A DNA stretch of 50,756 nucleotides from Candidatus Eiseniibacteriota bacterium (lineage in GTDB: Bacteria; Eisenbacteria; RBG-16-71-46; CAIMUX01; WJJG01), in assembly GCA_014729815.1 (NCBI GenBank), contig WJJG01000105.1, positions 1 through 50,756 on the forward strand. Direction: 5' to 3'. The translations under genes and the position numbers were made by a program. Shown one piece after another: positions 9,007 to 17,158 of this stretch. Positions within the stretch are counted from its first letter, which is position 1. Each line of letters begins with the position of its first letter. The notes beneath the pieces were generated by a model. The model was not told the DNA's origin and did not search any database. It was given only the letters and a program-made list of their open reading frames with translations.

Positions 9007-9369
9007 GGTACCTCCTGGTTTCGTTTTGCCGTCCTCGTTTCCTCTCTGCATTCCCTACGCTTCCCCGCCAGAGGAGGTTGCCACCGCCCGAAGGGCGGAA
9101 CCCCTGTGTGCGGAGGCTGCCGCCAGGGTGGACCGGCGGGACCCCTCTGTGCGGAGGCTGCCGCCAGGGTGGACCCGCGGAACCCCCCGCCGCACGCGAG
9201 GGGTGTGCGTAGCGTATGCGGCGCGGGACGGCGTCGTCCAGGGAAACCCGTCCATTGCGGGCAGTTGTCCACCGCGCCCGACTCCCGTACAGTCGAATCC
9301 GAACCGAAGACAGATCGTCTCGCAACACTCCCCGCCGTAGCGGCGCTGCCCACCGCTCGGAGGTGTCCG
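9007..9369. other. Divergent intergenic region with tandem repeats
   Basis: This 363-bp spacer separates two divergent exported-protein genes, so it must hold both promoters, although none can be assigned confidently. It contains the 41-bp tandem repeats listed at 9098-9179. The remaining sequence shows no protein-like frame with a ribosome site. Confidence 0.5.
9098..9179. repeat. Two tandem 41-bp GC-rich repeats
   Basis: The units lie at 9098-9138 and 9139-9179 and differ at only a few positions. Both contain TGTGCGGAGGCTGCCGCCAG. A degenerate half-copy lies just upstream (about 9072-9097) and another begins at 9180. Complementary GGCGG and CCGCC blocks recur, so each unit can fold into a hairpin, which is suggestive of a REP-like family. 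Confidence 0.75.
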
Positions 9370-10785
9370 ATGCCAGCCCCTCTACAGTTCGCCCGCAGGC
9401 CCGTCGGACTGCCGGGTCGCGCGCACCGCCCTGTGATGGCGATCTTCGCCACGCTTCTCGCGCTGCTGGCTTGCTCATGCAGCGAGGATCTTCAGGACGT
9501 GGTCACCGAGACGGAGTTCGTCGCCGAGCTGAGCGTGGCGCAGAACCATCCACAGATCCGGATTGCCTCGGAGGATTCCGTGGCGGTCGAGACGCTCGAC
9601 TGCGCGCAGATCTGGGACGATCCGGAGGAGTCGCGTCTGGGCTGTCTTCTCGAGAAGCGCCGCTATGCGAGCGGCAACCGCTACCGCATCGCCGTGGGGT
9701 TGACCGACTACGATGCGGCCGACAGCCTGGTCGGCTACGTTGCGACCATCAACGCGCGCAACTTCTACTACGGCACGGTGGATTCCGGGTCGGTGGCCTG
9801 CGGCCAGGAGTCCGAACTGCCGATCGTCGAGCTCGAGATCGACATCGCCCCGGCCAGTCGGCTCTCTGCCCATCGCGCCGCGGCGGGGATCTCGGAGGTG
9901 CTGATCGATCTCGGAGCCGGCACGCGCTACGGCTGCCATTTCGACGCCGAGTCCGAGATCGAGGAGGAGTGGATCATCTTCTCGCTGCCCAGCAGCAGTC
10001 AATGCCGTCCGAGCGATCTGGGAAGCAGCTTCATCCCGGACGTCGGGGGGGAGTATCTCCTGGGATGGCGGCTGACCAGTCCGGCCGGATCGGATACCGA
10101 TTCGCTGCAGCTCGTGGCCACTGAAGAGCACCGCATCGAGTATCTCGCCGGCACGGTCCTGCCCGAGGGGCCGGGCATCTGGTGGGAGGATCCCGGCTTC
10201 TGGTACGTGGACACCGGCGGGCTACGCCAGGTGCGTGTGAGTGGCAGCGGCCTCGATTTCATCCCCTACCCGGTGGCCATCGACGATCCAGCGGGCATCT
10301 GCTCCCGCGGCGACGAGCTCTGGATCAGCGGCGGAGACGGGCTCGGCGGGATGCAGCTCTTCGCCATCGGCCGCGACGGGAGCCTGACGGACAACGTGCC
10401 GATCAGCGATCTGGGGGTCACGCGGGCGGTGCTGGCCTGCGACAGCACCCGGCTCTGGATCGGAGCCTGGCAGGGCACGGACGTGCAGATCATGGGATCC
10501 GATCAGCAGATCGTCGGCTCCTTCGAGGTTCCCGACTCGCTGGGGGTCATCACCGATCTGGCGTGCGACGGCGAGGCGCTGTGGGTCGCGGTCGAGGCGC
10601 TGGATGGCAGTCGCGGCGGCCTGCTGCGCCTGAGCGGCGCGGGCGACTTGTTGGCGACCTGGCCGCTGGAGTTCGTCCGTCCCATGGGGGTGGCCTTCGA
10701 CGGCACCACGCTCGTGGTCCTCGACGAAGCGTCGGGGGGCATCACTCCCGGCAGGCAGGTGGTGAAGCTGACGCTGCAGCGGTGA
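9370..10785 (+). CDS. Exported lipoprotein with C-terminal beta-propeller-like region
   Basis: This 471-residue protein starts at an ATG preceded by GGAGGTGTCCG. The signal segment 'AIFATLLALLACSC' contains a lipobox-like LLAC, so the protein is probably lipidated. Residues ~40-240 form a beta-rich region with Cys residues that I do not recognise. Residues ~260-470 carry repeated motifs such as 'ICSRGDELWISGGDG', 'LACDSTRLWIGAWQG' and 'LACDGEALWVAVEALDG', typical of blades in a propeller. Its 3' end is followed by a hairpin at 10810-10861 and faces a protease remnant on the other strand. Confidence 0.75.
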   Translation: MPAPLQFARRPVGLPGRAHRPVMAIFATLLALLACSCSEDLQDVVTETEFVAELSVAQNHPQIRIASEDSVAVETLDCAQIWDDPEESRLGCLLEKRRYASGNRYRIAVGLTDYDAADSLVGYVATINARNFYYGTVDSGSVACGQESELPIVELEIDIAPASRLSAHRAAAGISEVLIDLGAGTRYGCHFDAESEIEEEWIIFSLPSSSQCRPSDLGSSFIPDVGGEYLLGWRLTSPAGSDTDSLQLVATEEHRIEYLAGTVLPEGPGIWWEDPGFWYVDTGGLRQVRVSGSGLDFIPYPVAIDDPAGICSRGDELWISGGDGLGGMQLFAIGRDGSLTDNVPISDLGVTRAVLACDSTRLWIGAWQGTDVQIMGSDQQIVGSFEVPDSLGVITDLACDGEALWVAVEALDGSRGGLLRLSGAGDLLATWPLEFVRPMGVAFDGTTLVVLDEASGGITPGRQVVKLTLQR

Positions 10786-11635
10786 GCGGGTCGTGAGTCC
10801 AGATCCGGACGCCCCCCTCGCCGTGGCGGCCAGGTGCCGCTCGGCAGACCGAGGGGGGGCGCTCCCGCAGGGGGAAGCTGATCGAGGCGCCCGTGTGCTC
10901 CCGTACGAACGTCTCGGTTCCGCCGCCGCGCCCCGCCCATGGGGCCCCGACGATCCGCGCCCGCTCGCGCCGCACCCCCAGCCGCATCTCCGGCAAGCGG
11001 TCGAGGATCGGCGCGAAGGACTTGACCAGCGAGAGATTGCGCGCCGCCACCTCGCGGGGGGCCAGCGGCGTCGATTGCGGTTCCCGTTGGCCGAGAAGGG
11101 CGAGGTACTCCGCAACTGGGCGATCGTGGATGGCAACGATCCGGTCGCCCGGACGCAGGGAGCAGGGATGGACGGGATAGGTCCTGACGACCCGCACCGT
11201 GCTGTCGGCGTCGCACGTGGCGGCAAAGCCCAGCCTGTAGAAGCCGTCGATCGGTCGGCGGGCCTCCGGAATCCGCCAGGCGAAGTGTCCGTCCGGGACC
11301 ATCGCACGCAGACTGCGCAGCTCTGTGATGAACGAAGCTGCCTTCCAGTCGATGCTGTCGGCATGCGCGCGGCGCTGCGCGAGGAACTCCGCACGCGACG
11401 AGGAACACTTTCGCTCGAAGTAGACACAGTCCGAGGCGATCGGATCGCACGCCTGCAGGTAGTCGGGGCGCAGGTCGGCTGCCGGCAGCGGTGCGGCCGG
11501 GGTTGCGGCCGGGGCTGCTCGACCTCCGCGCAGACGTGTGCCGCAAGAGGGATGGCAGCGATCGCGATGTGCGCGCGTCCGATCCTGCCGGGCGGGGTTC
11601 GAGGAGACGCTGGCAGGCACACAGAAGAGGCGCAA
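10742..11635 (-). pseudogene. Truncated S41-family protease remnant
   Basis: The open frame resembles only the N-terminal half of S41 tail-specific-type proteases: 'FITELRSLRAMVPDGHFAW', then a PDZ-like 'PCSLRPGDRIVAIHDRPVAE'. Recognisable homology stops near 10867 (about 'TGASISFPLRERP'). The catalytic core with the nucleophilic Ser and its Lys is missing. The final ~40 codons run antisense into the neighbouring lipoprotein's 3' region. A signal-peptide-like stretch ('AHIAIAAIPLAAHVCAEVE', around 11515-11575) lies in a different reading frame, which suggests a frameshift near the 5' end too. The outer limits given are those of the open frame, not of a functional gene. Confidence 0.5.
10810..10861. 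terminator. Hairpin between convergent genes
   Basis: CGCCCCCCTCG at 10810-10820 pairs with CGAGGGGGGGCG at 10850-10861, enclosing a 29-nt loop that has smaller stems. There is no T-tract, so factor-independent termination is unproven. It lies 24 bp past the beta-propeller lipoprotein stop and close to where homology in the S41 remnant fades. Confidence 0.35.
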
Positions 11636-11831
11636 GCCGCGCGCCGGGCGAGCGTGTGCCTCAGGCTCGTAGAAGCCAAATGAGCTCCCGCGCTCGGCGC
11701 TCGGGGACGATCCTGTGCGTAGTCACGCCCAGCCACCAGAGGATGGCGCCGGATTCGGGGATGTCCGCCGGGTTGGCGTCCCTTCTGGCGATCTGCGGGA
11801 GAGCGGTGCACGACCGCTCGGGCTACCCACC

Positions 11832-12341
11832 TCACCCCGAGGGGTGCGTCACCGGAAGACCGGCCGACACCCAGGCGGCGAAGCTGCCATCGAGGCGGTA
11901 GACCTCGACGAATCCCAGATCTAGGAGCTGTTGTGCGGCGACGCGCGAGATCTCGTCATCGTGTGCGTAGATCAGATAGGGCCGCTCGGAATTCAGGCGC
12001 GGGGCTACGATCTCGAAGACACCCCCGGCGTAGCTGTAGTTGACCGCGCGGGGGATGAAGCCGGAGATGTACGCATCGGAGACATCGATGATGTAGAGAT
12101 CGGTGCGGTTCTCTGTCAGCGCGAACGCCTCGATGGGATCGAGATCTACGTATGTCGAGGGAGGTTGGAACGGCGTTCTGTCATCCGAGCTGCAACCGGC
12201 GATCCAGACCGCGGCAAGAAGCGCGGCCACCAGGGTCAGCATGCGCAGCGGCGCGCGGAGGGCCTTGCGCACCACGCGCGACGCCCGCATACGGCGCCGC
12301 ATCGCTCGAGCCAGCGGCTGTCTCGATCGCATCGCCTGCAT
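11832..12341 (-). CDS. Lipoprotein with catalytically dead rhodanese-homology domain
   Basis: This 169-residue protein has a long basic n-region, then 'LVAALLAAVWIAGCSSD' with a classical lipobox (IAGC), so it should be lipid-anchored in the envelope. The mature part is a rhodanese fold: 'YIIDVSDAYISGFIPRAVNY' for the first motif, 'RPYLIYAHDDEISRVAAQQL' for the active loop, and 'VYRLDGSFAAWVSAGLPV' at the end. In active rhodaneses a Cys opens the loop after the 'YLIY'-like strand; here the position is Ala (YAHDDE). Sulfur transfer is therefore unlikely, and a binding or scaffolding role is more plausible. CGTAGGAGG precedes the start. Confidence 0.85.
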   Translation of the reverse strand: MQAMRSRQPLARAMRRRMRASRVVRKALRAPLRMLTLVAALLAAVWIAGCSSDDRTPFQPPSTYVDLDPIEAFALTENRTDLYIIDVSDAYISGFIPRAVNYSYAGGVFEIVAPRLNSERPYLIYAHDDEISRVAAQQLLDLGFVEVYRLDGSFAAWVSAGLPVTHPSG

Positions 12342-12943
12342 GATGGGCCTCCTACGTCTCTGCTGCTCTGGTTGCTGTCCCAGAGCGCGGCAGGCGAGCG
12401 ATGGTCGAGCCCGCCACGCCTCGTTGACTCAATGTGGTCACGGGGCGCCGCGATCCTTCGCGACGCCCCGCTCACTCCGCATGACCTCTCCTGCGCGTGC
12501 GCTGGAAAGTCACCTGCGATGAAACTGCTGGCTCGGCCTCTTCCTTTCCTTGGAGCCGGTCGCTCCAAAAGATTCTGCGGAACGGCAGCCCGCGTGTGGC
12601 AACTGAACTCCCCCATTCCGTGCCGACGAACCTCGGGTGCCGTCCCGCAAATCCATCGAATTTCTACTATATCTACAGACCCCGCCAAGACTGGTTCCCC
12701 AGAAGCGCCATCGAATGCCCCTCTTGTCCAAGTCTATGCGATATAGTTGATTCCGCACCTCCCGGCGGGGGGGATTGCGTCATGGGCCCCCAGTGGGATC
12801 GGTGCGAAGCCTGGGTGCCGCTCTCCCGACCCGCGCCCTCCCCGCCCACCCCTGCCCCTGGCGACGCGCGTTGTCCCGCCATCGCGCGGGCGCTACCATC
12901 AGCGCCGCACCCGCTCCGGCGCGTGAATCCTGGGAGGGATCGG
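12342..12943. other. 602-bp intergenic region with hairpin and AT-richer segment
   Basis: This lies between divergent genes. It contains a strong hairpin at 12442-12469 and an AT-richer stretch at about 12655-12755 ('TCTACTATATCTACAG' and 'GCGATATAGTTGATT'). That stretch is the likeliest promoter region for the downstream methyltransferase gene, but no -35/-10 pair with proper spacing could be fixed. No protein-like frame with a ribosome site was found. Confidence 0.5.
12442..12469. terminator. Strong hairpin without T-tract
   Basis: GGGGCG at 12442-12447 pairs with CGCCCC at 12464-12469. After one mismatch, CGCGA pairs with TCGCG around a TCCT loop. It sits about 100 bp upstream of the rhodanese-like lipoprotein start, and no gene is known to end here. 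It may be a regulatory or structural element rather than a terminator. Confidence 0.35.
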
Positions 12944-13669
12944 ATGCTCCGCCGCCTGGTCTGGATCGCCCTGCTGCTCACCTCGCCGCTCCTTCTGGGG
13001 CCGCCGGTCGGCTGCTGCGCGGACACCGGAGAGCAGAGCTGGGCGGCGAAGCGGAACAAGATGGCCGCCGAGCTGCGAGCGTGGGGCATCGCCGACAGCT
13101 CGGTGCTCGGTGCCCTGAAGGCGGTGCCCCGGCATCTCTTTGTGCCCGAGGGGCATCGGGCTCGCGCCTACGAGGACACACCGCTTCCCATCGGCTTGCG
13201 GCAGACGATCTCGGCTCCCTCGATCGTGGCCCTGATGACCGAACTGGTCCGGCCGGAGCCGGGCGATCGCGTGTTGGACGTGGGCACCGGTTCCGGGTAC
13301 CAGGCCGCCGTGCTGGCGGAGCTGGTTGCCGAGGTTTGGAGCATCGAAATCCTCTGCCCCCTGGCCGAGGAGGCGCGCGAGAGGCTGGCCTCGCTGGGGT
13401 ACGAGAATATCGAGGTGCGCTGCGGCGACGGGTACCGCGGCTGGCCGGAGCAGGCGCCGTTCGACGCCATCATCCTGGCGGCGGCTCCCGATCATGTGCC
13501 TCCGGCCCTGATCGAGCAGCTCGCGCCCCGCGGCCGGCTGGTGCTGCCGGTGGGGGATCTCTATCAGGAGCTGATCTTGATCGAGAAGGACCGCAAGGGG
13601 AACGTGGCGCGGCGGTCTGTGCTGCCGGTTCGCTTCGTGCCGATGACCGGGGAAGCGCAGGAGAAGTGA
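12944..13669 (+). CDS. pcm: Exported protein-L-isoaspartate O-methyltransferase
   Basis: PIMT methylates L-isoaspartyl residues in aged proteins using SAM. This 241-residue copy has an N-terminal hydrophobic segment 'LRRLVWIALLLTSPLLLGPP', so it is predicted to enter the secretory pathway, unlike cytosolic Pcm. Family motifs are 'VPRHLFVPEGHRARAYEDTP', 'LPIGLRQTISAPSIVALMTE' (the PIMT signature) and the SAM-binding 'VLDVGTGSGYQAAVLAEL'. The ATG at 12944 follows TGGGAGGGATCGG. It probably forms an operon with the enoyl-CoA hydratase homologue 61 bp downstream. How SAM would reach an exported enzyme is unclear. Confidence 0.9.
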   Translation: MLRRLVWIALLLTSPLLLGPPVGCCADTGEQSWAAKRNKMAAELRAWGIADSSVLGALKAVPRHLFVPEGHRARAYEDTPLPIGLRQTISAPSIVALMTELVRPEPGDRVLDVGTGSGYQAAVLAELVAEVWSIEILCPLAEEARERLASLGYENIEVRCGDGYRGWPEQAPFDAIILAAAPDHVPPALIEQLAPRGRLVLPVGDLYQELILIEKDRKGNVARRSVLPVRFVPMTGEAQEK

Positions 13670-13730
13670 CGCGCATCCTGCCGCTGCCGAGCCATGTTCC
13701 GCTCCTGGCCCGCGAGCTTCGGGAGGTCGT

Positions 13731-14495
13731 GTGAGCTACGTGCGGCTCAGTCGGAACGAGAAGCTGGCAACCGTGATCCTGGCTCGCGATGTGATCAACG
13801 CCGTCGATGCGCAGATGGTCGAGGAGCTGGCCGCAGCCTGCGCGGAGGTCGCCCGCGATCCGGATCTGCGGAGCTTGGTGCTCACCAGCGAGAGCGAGAA
13901 GTTCTTCTGCATCGGGTTCGATCTGCCGGCGCTGCTGCCGTTGCCCCGCGAGACGTTCCAGGCCTTCTATCAGGCCTTCAACCGGCTCTGCCTCGCGCTC
14001 TACACCCTTCCGAAGCCGACCATCGCCGCACTGCCGGGGCATGCCACCGGAGGCGGCTGCATTCTGGCGCTGTGCTGCGACTATCGTTTCATCGCCGAAG
14101 GGCGGCGACTGATCGGCATGCCCGAGCTCCAACTGGGCGTCCCCGTTCCCTATCCTTCGGTCTGCATGCTGCGCGACCTGGTGGGTTCCCGGATCGCGCG
14201 CACCATCATGGACGAAGGCGACTTCTACGAGCCCGAGCAATCGCTGACCTGGGGGCTGGTCGATCGCATCCTGCCCGCGGCGCAACTACGGAGCGAAGCT
14301 GCGGCTTGGGCGACGCGCCTCGGCGGGGCGCCCGGCAACAGCTTCGCGCGTATCAAGCGCAGTCGCACGCAGCGCATCGAGGCCGAGATCACGCGGGATC
14401 TGGCCGAGCGGGAACAGTGGTTCCTCGACTGCTGGTTTTCGTCCGAGAGCCGTCCCAAGCTGCAGGAGGCCGCTCAGCGCATCCAACGCGGCTAG
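13731..14495 (+). CDS. Enoyl-CoA hydratase/isomerase family protein
   Basis: This 254-residue crotonase-fold protein starts at GTG 13731, with GGGAGG upstream. Family landmarks include 'SEKFFCIGFDLPALLP' near residue 60 (the oxyanion-hole strand, normally xAFxAGADL) and 'KPTIAALPGHATGGGCILAL' near residue 95, which gives the second oxyanion Gly. The usual catalytic Glu positions of true enoyl-CoA hydratases are not clearly kept: 'GMPELQLGVPVPYPS' has one Glu, in the place shared with many isomerases. Substrate cannot be assigned. It is probably cotranscribed with the exported PIMT, a pairing with no obvious metabolic logic. Confidence 0.85.
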   Translation: MSYVRLSRNEKLATVILARDVINAVDAQMVEELAAACAEVARDPDLRSLVLTSESEKFFCIGFDLPALLPLPRETFQAFYQAFNRLCLALYTLPKPTIAALPGHATGGGCILALCCDYRFIAEGRRLIGMPELQLGVPVPYPSVCMLRDLVGSRIARTIMDEGDFYEPEQSLTWGLVDRILPAAQLRSEAAAWATRLGGAPGNSFARIKRSRTQRIEAEITRDLAEREQWFLDCWFSSESRPKLQEAAQRIQRG

Positions 14496-14818
14496 GTCCG
14501 CTCGCGCAACTCCCGCGCGCGGCGGGCGGCGCAGGCGGCGGCATCCACCTGCGGGCAGGATGCAGACGGCCGCCGAGCGGGTCTCACGTAGCATCCTGCA
14601 CGGTGTAGCCTGCATTCTGAACGCGCCGCGCCCCTGCGGCGCCGGCATCGAGCCCCGGAGTTCCGCCCCGCCCTGCCCCCAGTGGTGCAGCGCAGCCACC
14701 GGCCTTGCGTCATCTCAGACGCTCGCCGCTTTGGCGTAGATGGGCGCTGGCGAGCACGCCCCGGCCGCCGATATCTGCTTGGGTACGTCGCAAGCACACC
14801 GTCACCAGGAGGTCCAAT
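14496..14818. other. Intergenic, nothing recognised
   Basis: This is a 323-bp GC-rich gap between the crotonase-fold gene and the first of two paralogous lipoprotein genes. An antisense frame runs through it and continues far into the lipoprotein genes, but it has no ribosome site or protein-like composition. Nothing else was seen. Confidence 0.5.
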
Positions 14819-15751
14819 ATGAGGCAAGCGTTCGTTGCTTTCGTACTCTCCGCTTTGCTCGGGATGACTGTCTGGGGTTGCTCGGAGACCATGGGACCCG
14901 TGGAAGACCACTCCTTGCCGCCGGCAACGCCGCGTACGGCGATCGTCGATGATCCCTGCGGCGAGATCTTCGAAACGGCTCTGCTTGCCGGGCAGCAGAT
15001 CGTCATCGGCCACATCGTGGTCAGCAACAACGAGACGACACTGCAGGTCGAGATCGTGGTCACGGAACCGGGATGGGTGATGAGCGAGACGCATGTCGGC
15101 ATCGAAGATACGTTCGAGGATCTGCCGATGACCGGTTCCGGAAATCCGAAGGTCGGCAAGTTCGAGTTCTCGACCGAGTACGATGAGCCGGTGATGATCT
15201 GGGCCTATGAGATCGATCTGGCCGAATACGGCTACGCGCCTCTGACACAGCTCTATGGCGCCGTTCACGCGGCCGTCGAGCTCCGCGATGAATACGGCAA
15301 CACGGTCCAGGAGGAGACCGCCTGGGCCGAGGGGCCCGAATTCCCGGGCAATAGCTGGGCGATGTACTTTGGGTACGTCGTGCAGGAATGCACCTTCGGC
15401 CCCGGCTTCGAAGTCACCTACCCGACCGCCGGCACGCAGATCTGGCCGGGAGACACAATCGAAGTGACGTGGAGCGAGGAGTTCTGGACGCCGGTGATGA
15501 TCGAGCTGCTCTATGACTCGGCGGTCATCGACAACATCACCTACGATCCCGAATGGGGCCTGCCCTTCATCATCCCCGAGGAGGGCATGTCGCTCTCGAG
15601 CTTCACCTGGAGCGTCGGGTGCTACGTCGAAGCCGAGAATCCGGATCTCTACCAGCTGCGCGTGACGGCGATCGCCGGCGAGGGGGAGGAGGAGAACATC
15701 TGGACCACCTCTGACTACTTCACCATCGTGCCCGATTGCGGCAGCGAGTAG
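14819..15751 (+). CDS. Lipoprotein with Kre9/KNH-like Ig domain (paralogue 1)
   Basis: This 310-residue protein begins at an ATG behind CCAGGAGGTCC. 'SALLGMTVWGCSE' holds the lipobox (VWGC). Residues ~50-200 match an extracellular domain recognisable by 'GWVMSETHVGI', 'GNPKVGKFEFSTEYDEPV' and 'ETAWAEGPEFPGNSWAMYFG'. Residues ~205-300 look like the Ser/Thr-rich-anchor (Kre9/KNH) Ig-like fold: 'VTYPTAGTQIWPGDTIEVTW', then 'PVMIELLYD'. A surface-binding role is inferred, ligand unknown. The next gene is a diverged paralogue, and a hairpin follows at 15795-15830. Confidence 0.8.
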   Translation: MRQAFVAFVLSALLGMTVWGCSETMGPVEDHSLPPATPRTAIVDDPCGEIFETALLAGQQIVIGHIVVSNNETTLQVEIVVTEPGWVMSETHVGIEDTFEDLPMTGSGNPKVGKFEFSTEYDEPVMIWAYEIDLAEYGYAPLTQLYGAVHAAVELRDEYGNTVQEETAWAEGPEFPGNSWAMYFGYVVQECTFGPGFEVTYPTAGTQIWPGDTIEVTWSEEFWTPVMIELLYDSAVIDNITYDPEWGLPFIIPEEGMSLSSFTWSVGCYVEAENPDLYQLRVTAIAGEGEEENIWTTSDYFTIVPDCGSE

Positions 15752-15794
15752 CCGGCGGAATTGGCGATCGACCAGCCGCCAGACCACGTAGAAG

Positions 15795-15830
15795 GGGCCC
15801 GGCACGCGCTTGGGCGGCGCGCCCGGGCCC
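15795..15830. terminator. Strong GC hairpin after first paralogous lipoprotein
   Basis: GGGCCCGG at 15795-15802 pairs with CCGGGCCC at 15823-15830. The stem continues inward through CGCGC/GCGCG with a small bulge. There is no T-tract. Its position 43 bp past a stop codon suggests a terminator or 3'-end stabilising hairpin. Confidence 0.45.
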
Positions 15831-15934
15831 TGATCGCAACGCTCGTCTCTGCTGCGATTGGCACGCCTCAGCCACTCCGCCCGCCGCGGCACAGAACCTG
15901 CTCGCCTTGCGGCTACAAGGAAAGGAGGCCAGCC

Positions 15935-16831
15935 GTGCACAAGTCGCCAATCTTCTATGCCGCCGCGCTGCTGCTGGTCGTTGGGGCATGGGGATGCTCC
16001 GACTCCTCGACGCCCGCGACCGCGCCGGCAGCCTCGGATCCGTCGATCGGCGCTCCGGTCACCCTCTATCTGGAGGATCCCTGCGGAGAACCACTGGAGC
16101 TGGGGATGATCACTCGCCGGCAGGAGGAGCCGGGCCGGGTGACGGTGGCCAACGACACAGAACTGCTGCAGGTGACCTTCGATACGCGTGGGACCGGCTG
16201 GGTGATCGCCAAGAGCCGCCTCTTCGTGCGCACGCTGGCGCCGAGCGGCAAACATCTGCGCCCCGCCCGCACGCTGCGCCGTGGTGCCGGGGAGCGGCTA
16301 TCGGGACGTCACGATCCCCCGGTGACCCTCTACAGCTACGATCTCGCCCTCAGCGATCTGGGTGTGAGCGCCGGAGACCGGGTGGTCGTCTCGGCACGGG
16401 CCGTCGTCCAGATGCTCGATGAGGAAGGGCACCCGGTCCGTACAGCGGTCGCCTGGGCGGTCCTGCGGGAGACGCTACGCCCGCGCTGGTCCTTCCTCAC
16501 ACCCTACGAGATCCAGGCCTGCGAGGAGCCGGACCCCTGCAGCGTTGCGGTGACCTACCCGAACGGTGGAGAGTTCTTCTGCGTCGGGTGGCAGGTCGAG
16601 GTGCTCTGGGACAGCTCCCAGTGCGGAGCCGAGGTCATGATCGAGCTCCTCTGGGATGGGGAGCCTTGCACGACGATCGCCACGTCGGCGCCGAACAGCG
16701 GCAGCTACAGCTGGTACGCCGCGCCGTGTACGTGGGAGACAGAAGGCTATGCGATCCGGGTGACCGACCTCGAGAGCGGCGCCTACGACGACAGCGACCA
16801 GAGCTTCGTGATCGGGGAGTGCGGCGAGTAG
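15935..16831 (+). CDS. Lipoprotein with Kre9/KNH-like Ig domain (paralogue 2)
   Basis: The 298-residue product starts at GTG 15935 after AAGGAAAGGAGG. Its lipobox is 'LLLVVGAWGCSD'. It shares the plan of the preceding gene: a 'DPCGE' motif shortly after the lipid anchor, a 'GWVIAKSRLFV' domain, and a C-terminal Ig-like domain with 'VTYPNGGEFFCVGWQVEVLW', then 'EVMIELLWDGEPC'. The middle domain has diverged and lost the 'ETAWAEG' block seen in paralogue 1 (now 'TAVAWAVLRE'). Extra cysteines suggest disulfides and an extracytoplasmic location. Tandem duplication followed by divergence is the simplest history. Confidence 0.8.
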   Translation: MHKSPIFYAAALLLVVGAWGCSDSSTPATAPAASDPSIGAPVTLYLEDPCGEPLELGMITRRQEEPGRVTVANDTELLQVTFDTRGTGWVIAKSRLFVRTLAPSGKHLRPARTLRRGAGERLSGRHDPPVTLYSYDLALSDLGVSAGDRVVVSARAVVQMLDEEGHPVRTAVAWAVLRETLRPRWSFLTPYEIQACEEPDPCSVAVTYPNGGEFFCVGWQVEVLWDSSQCGAEVMIELLWDGEPCTTIATSAPNSGSYSWYAAPCTWETEGYAIRVTDLESGAYDDSDQSFVIGECGE

Positions 16832-17158
16832 CCCCGATCTGGAAGACGAGTTCCCGTTCCCCCCGGCAGCGCACGCGCGCCCCCGCGAGTCGGCCGGACG
16901 GTACGCGCACCGTCCGGCCGCACTCTTGGGGGTCACATGGTGCAAATGCGCCACCGGGGGCGAGCTCGCATCCGCGCGCCCGCGATTCACCGTCCGCGCC
17001 CGCGATTCGCCGGATCAACGCCCCCGTGCCCGCAAGCGATCCGTCGCGCTAAGCCTCTCCGCCGGACCGCCGATGCATCCTCCATAGGGAGCTCAGCCCA
17101 CCATCCTGCGCCGCATCGCGTGCTCTCTCTCACACGACCCGATGATGGGAGGTTCACG
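16832..17158. other. Intergenic region with hairpin and short direct repeat
   Basis: This 327-bp gap holds the hairpin at 16891-16920. It also contains a near-identical pair of GCGCCCGCGATTC-type words around 16975-17005. No coding potential with a ribosome site was seen. Confidence 0.45.
16891..16920 (+). terminator. Perfect 12-bp-stem hairpin after second paralogous lipoprotein
   Basis: CGGCCGGACGGT at 16891-16902 pairs perfectly with ACCGTCCGGCCG at 16909-16920 around an ACGCGC loop. It is followed by CACTCTTGG, only a weak T-content. Position and stem strength favour a terminator for the lipoprotein pair. Confidence 0.6.

Noticed and set aside
8278-9369. Upstream extension of the beta-propeller lipoprotein frame
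   Set aside because: It crosses the barrel gene and the repeat-bearing spacer. The ATG at 9370 has a strong ribosome site and is followed by a signal peptide.
11661-11783. Minus-strand tail resembling a PEP-CTERM sorting signal (IPESGAILWWLGV followed by RRAR)
   Set aside because: The hydrophobic stretch is weak, there is no attached protein in frame, and no other PEP-CTERM-like tail occurs in the window.
14492-16255. A 587-codon minus-strand frame over the paralogous lipoprotein genes
   Set aside because: No ribosome site or recognisable domain; it mirrors the codon structure of two lipoprotein genes that have signal peptides and good start signals.
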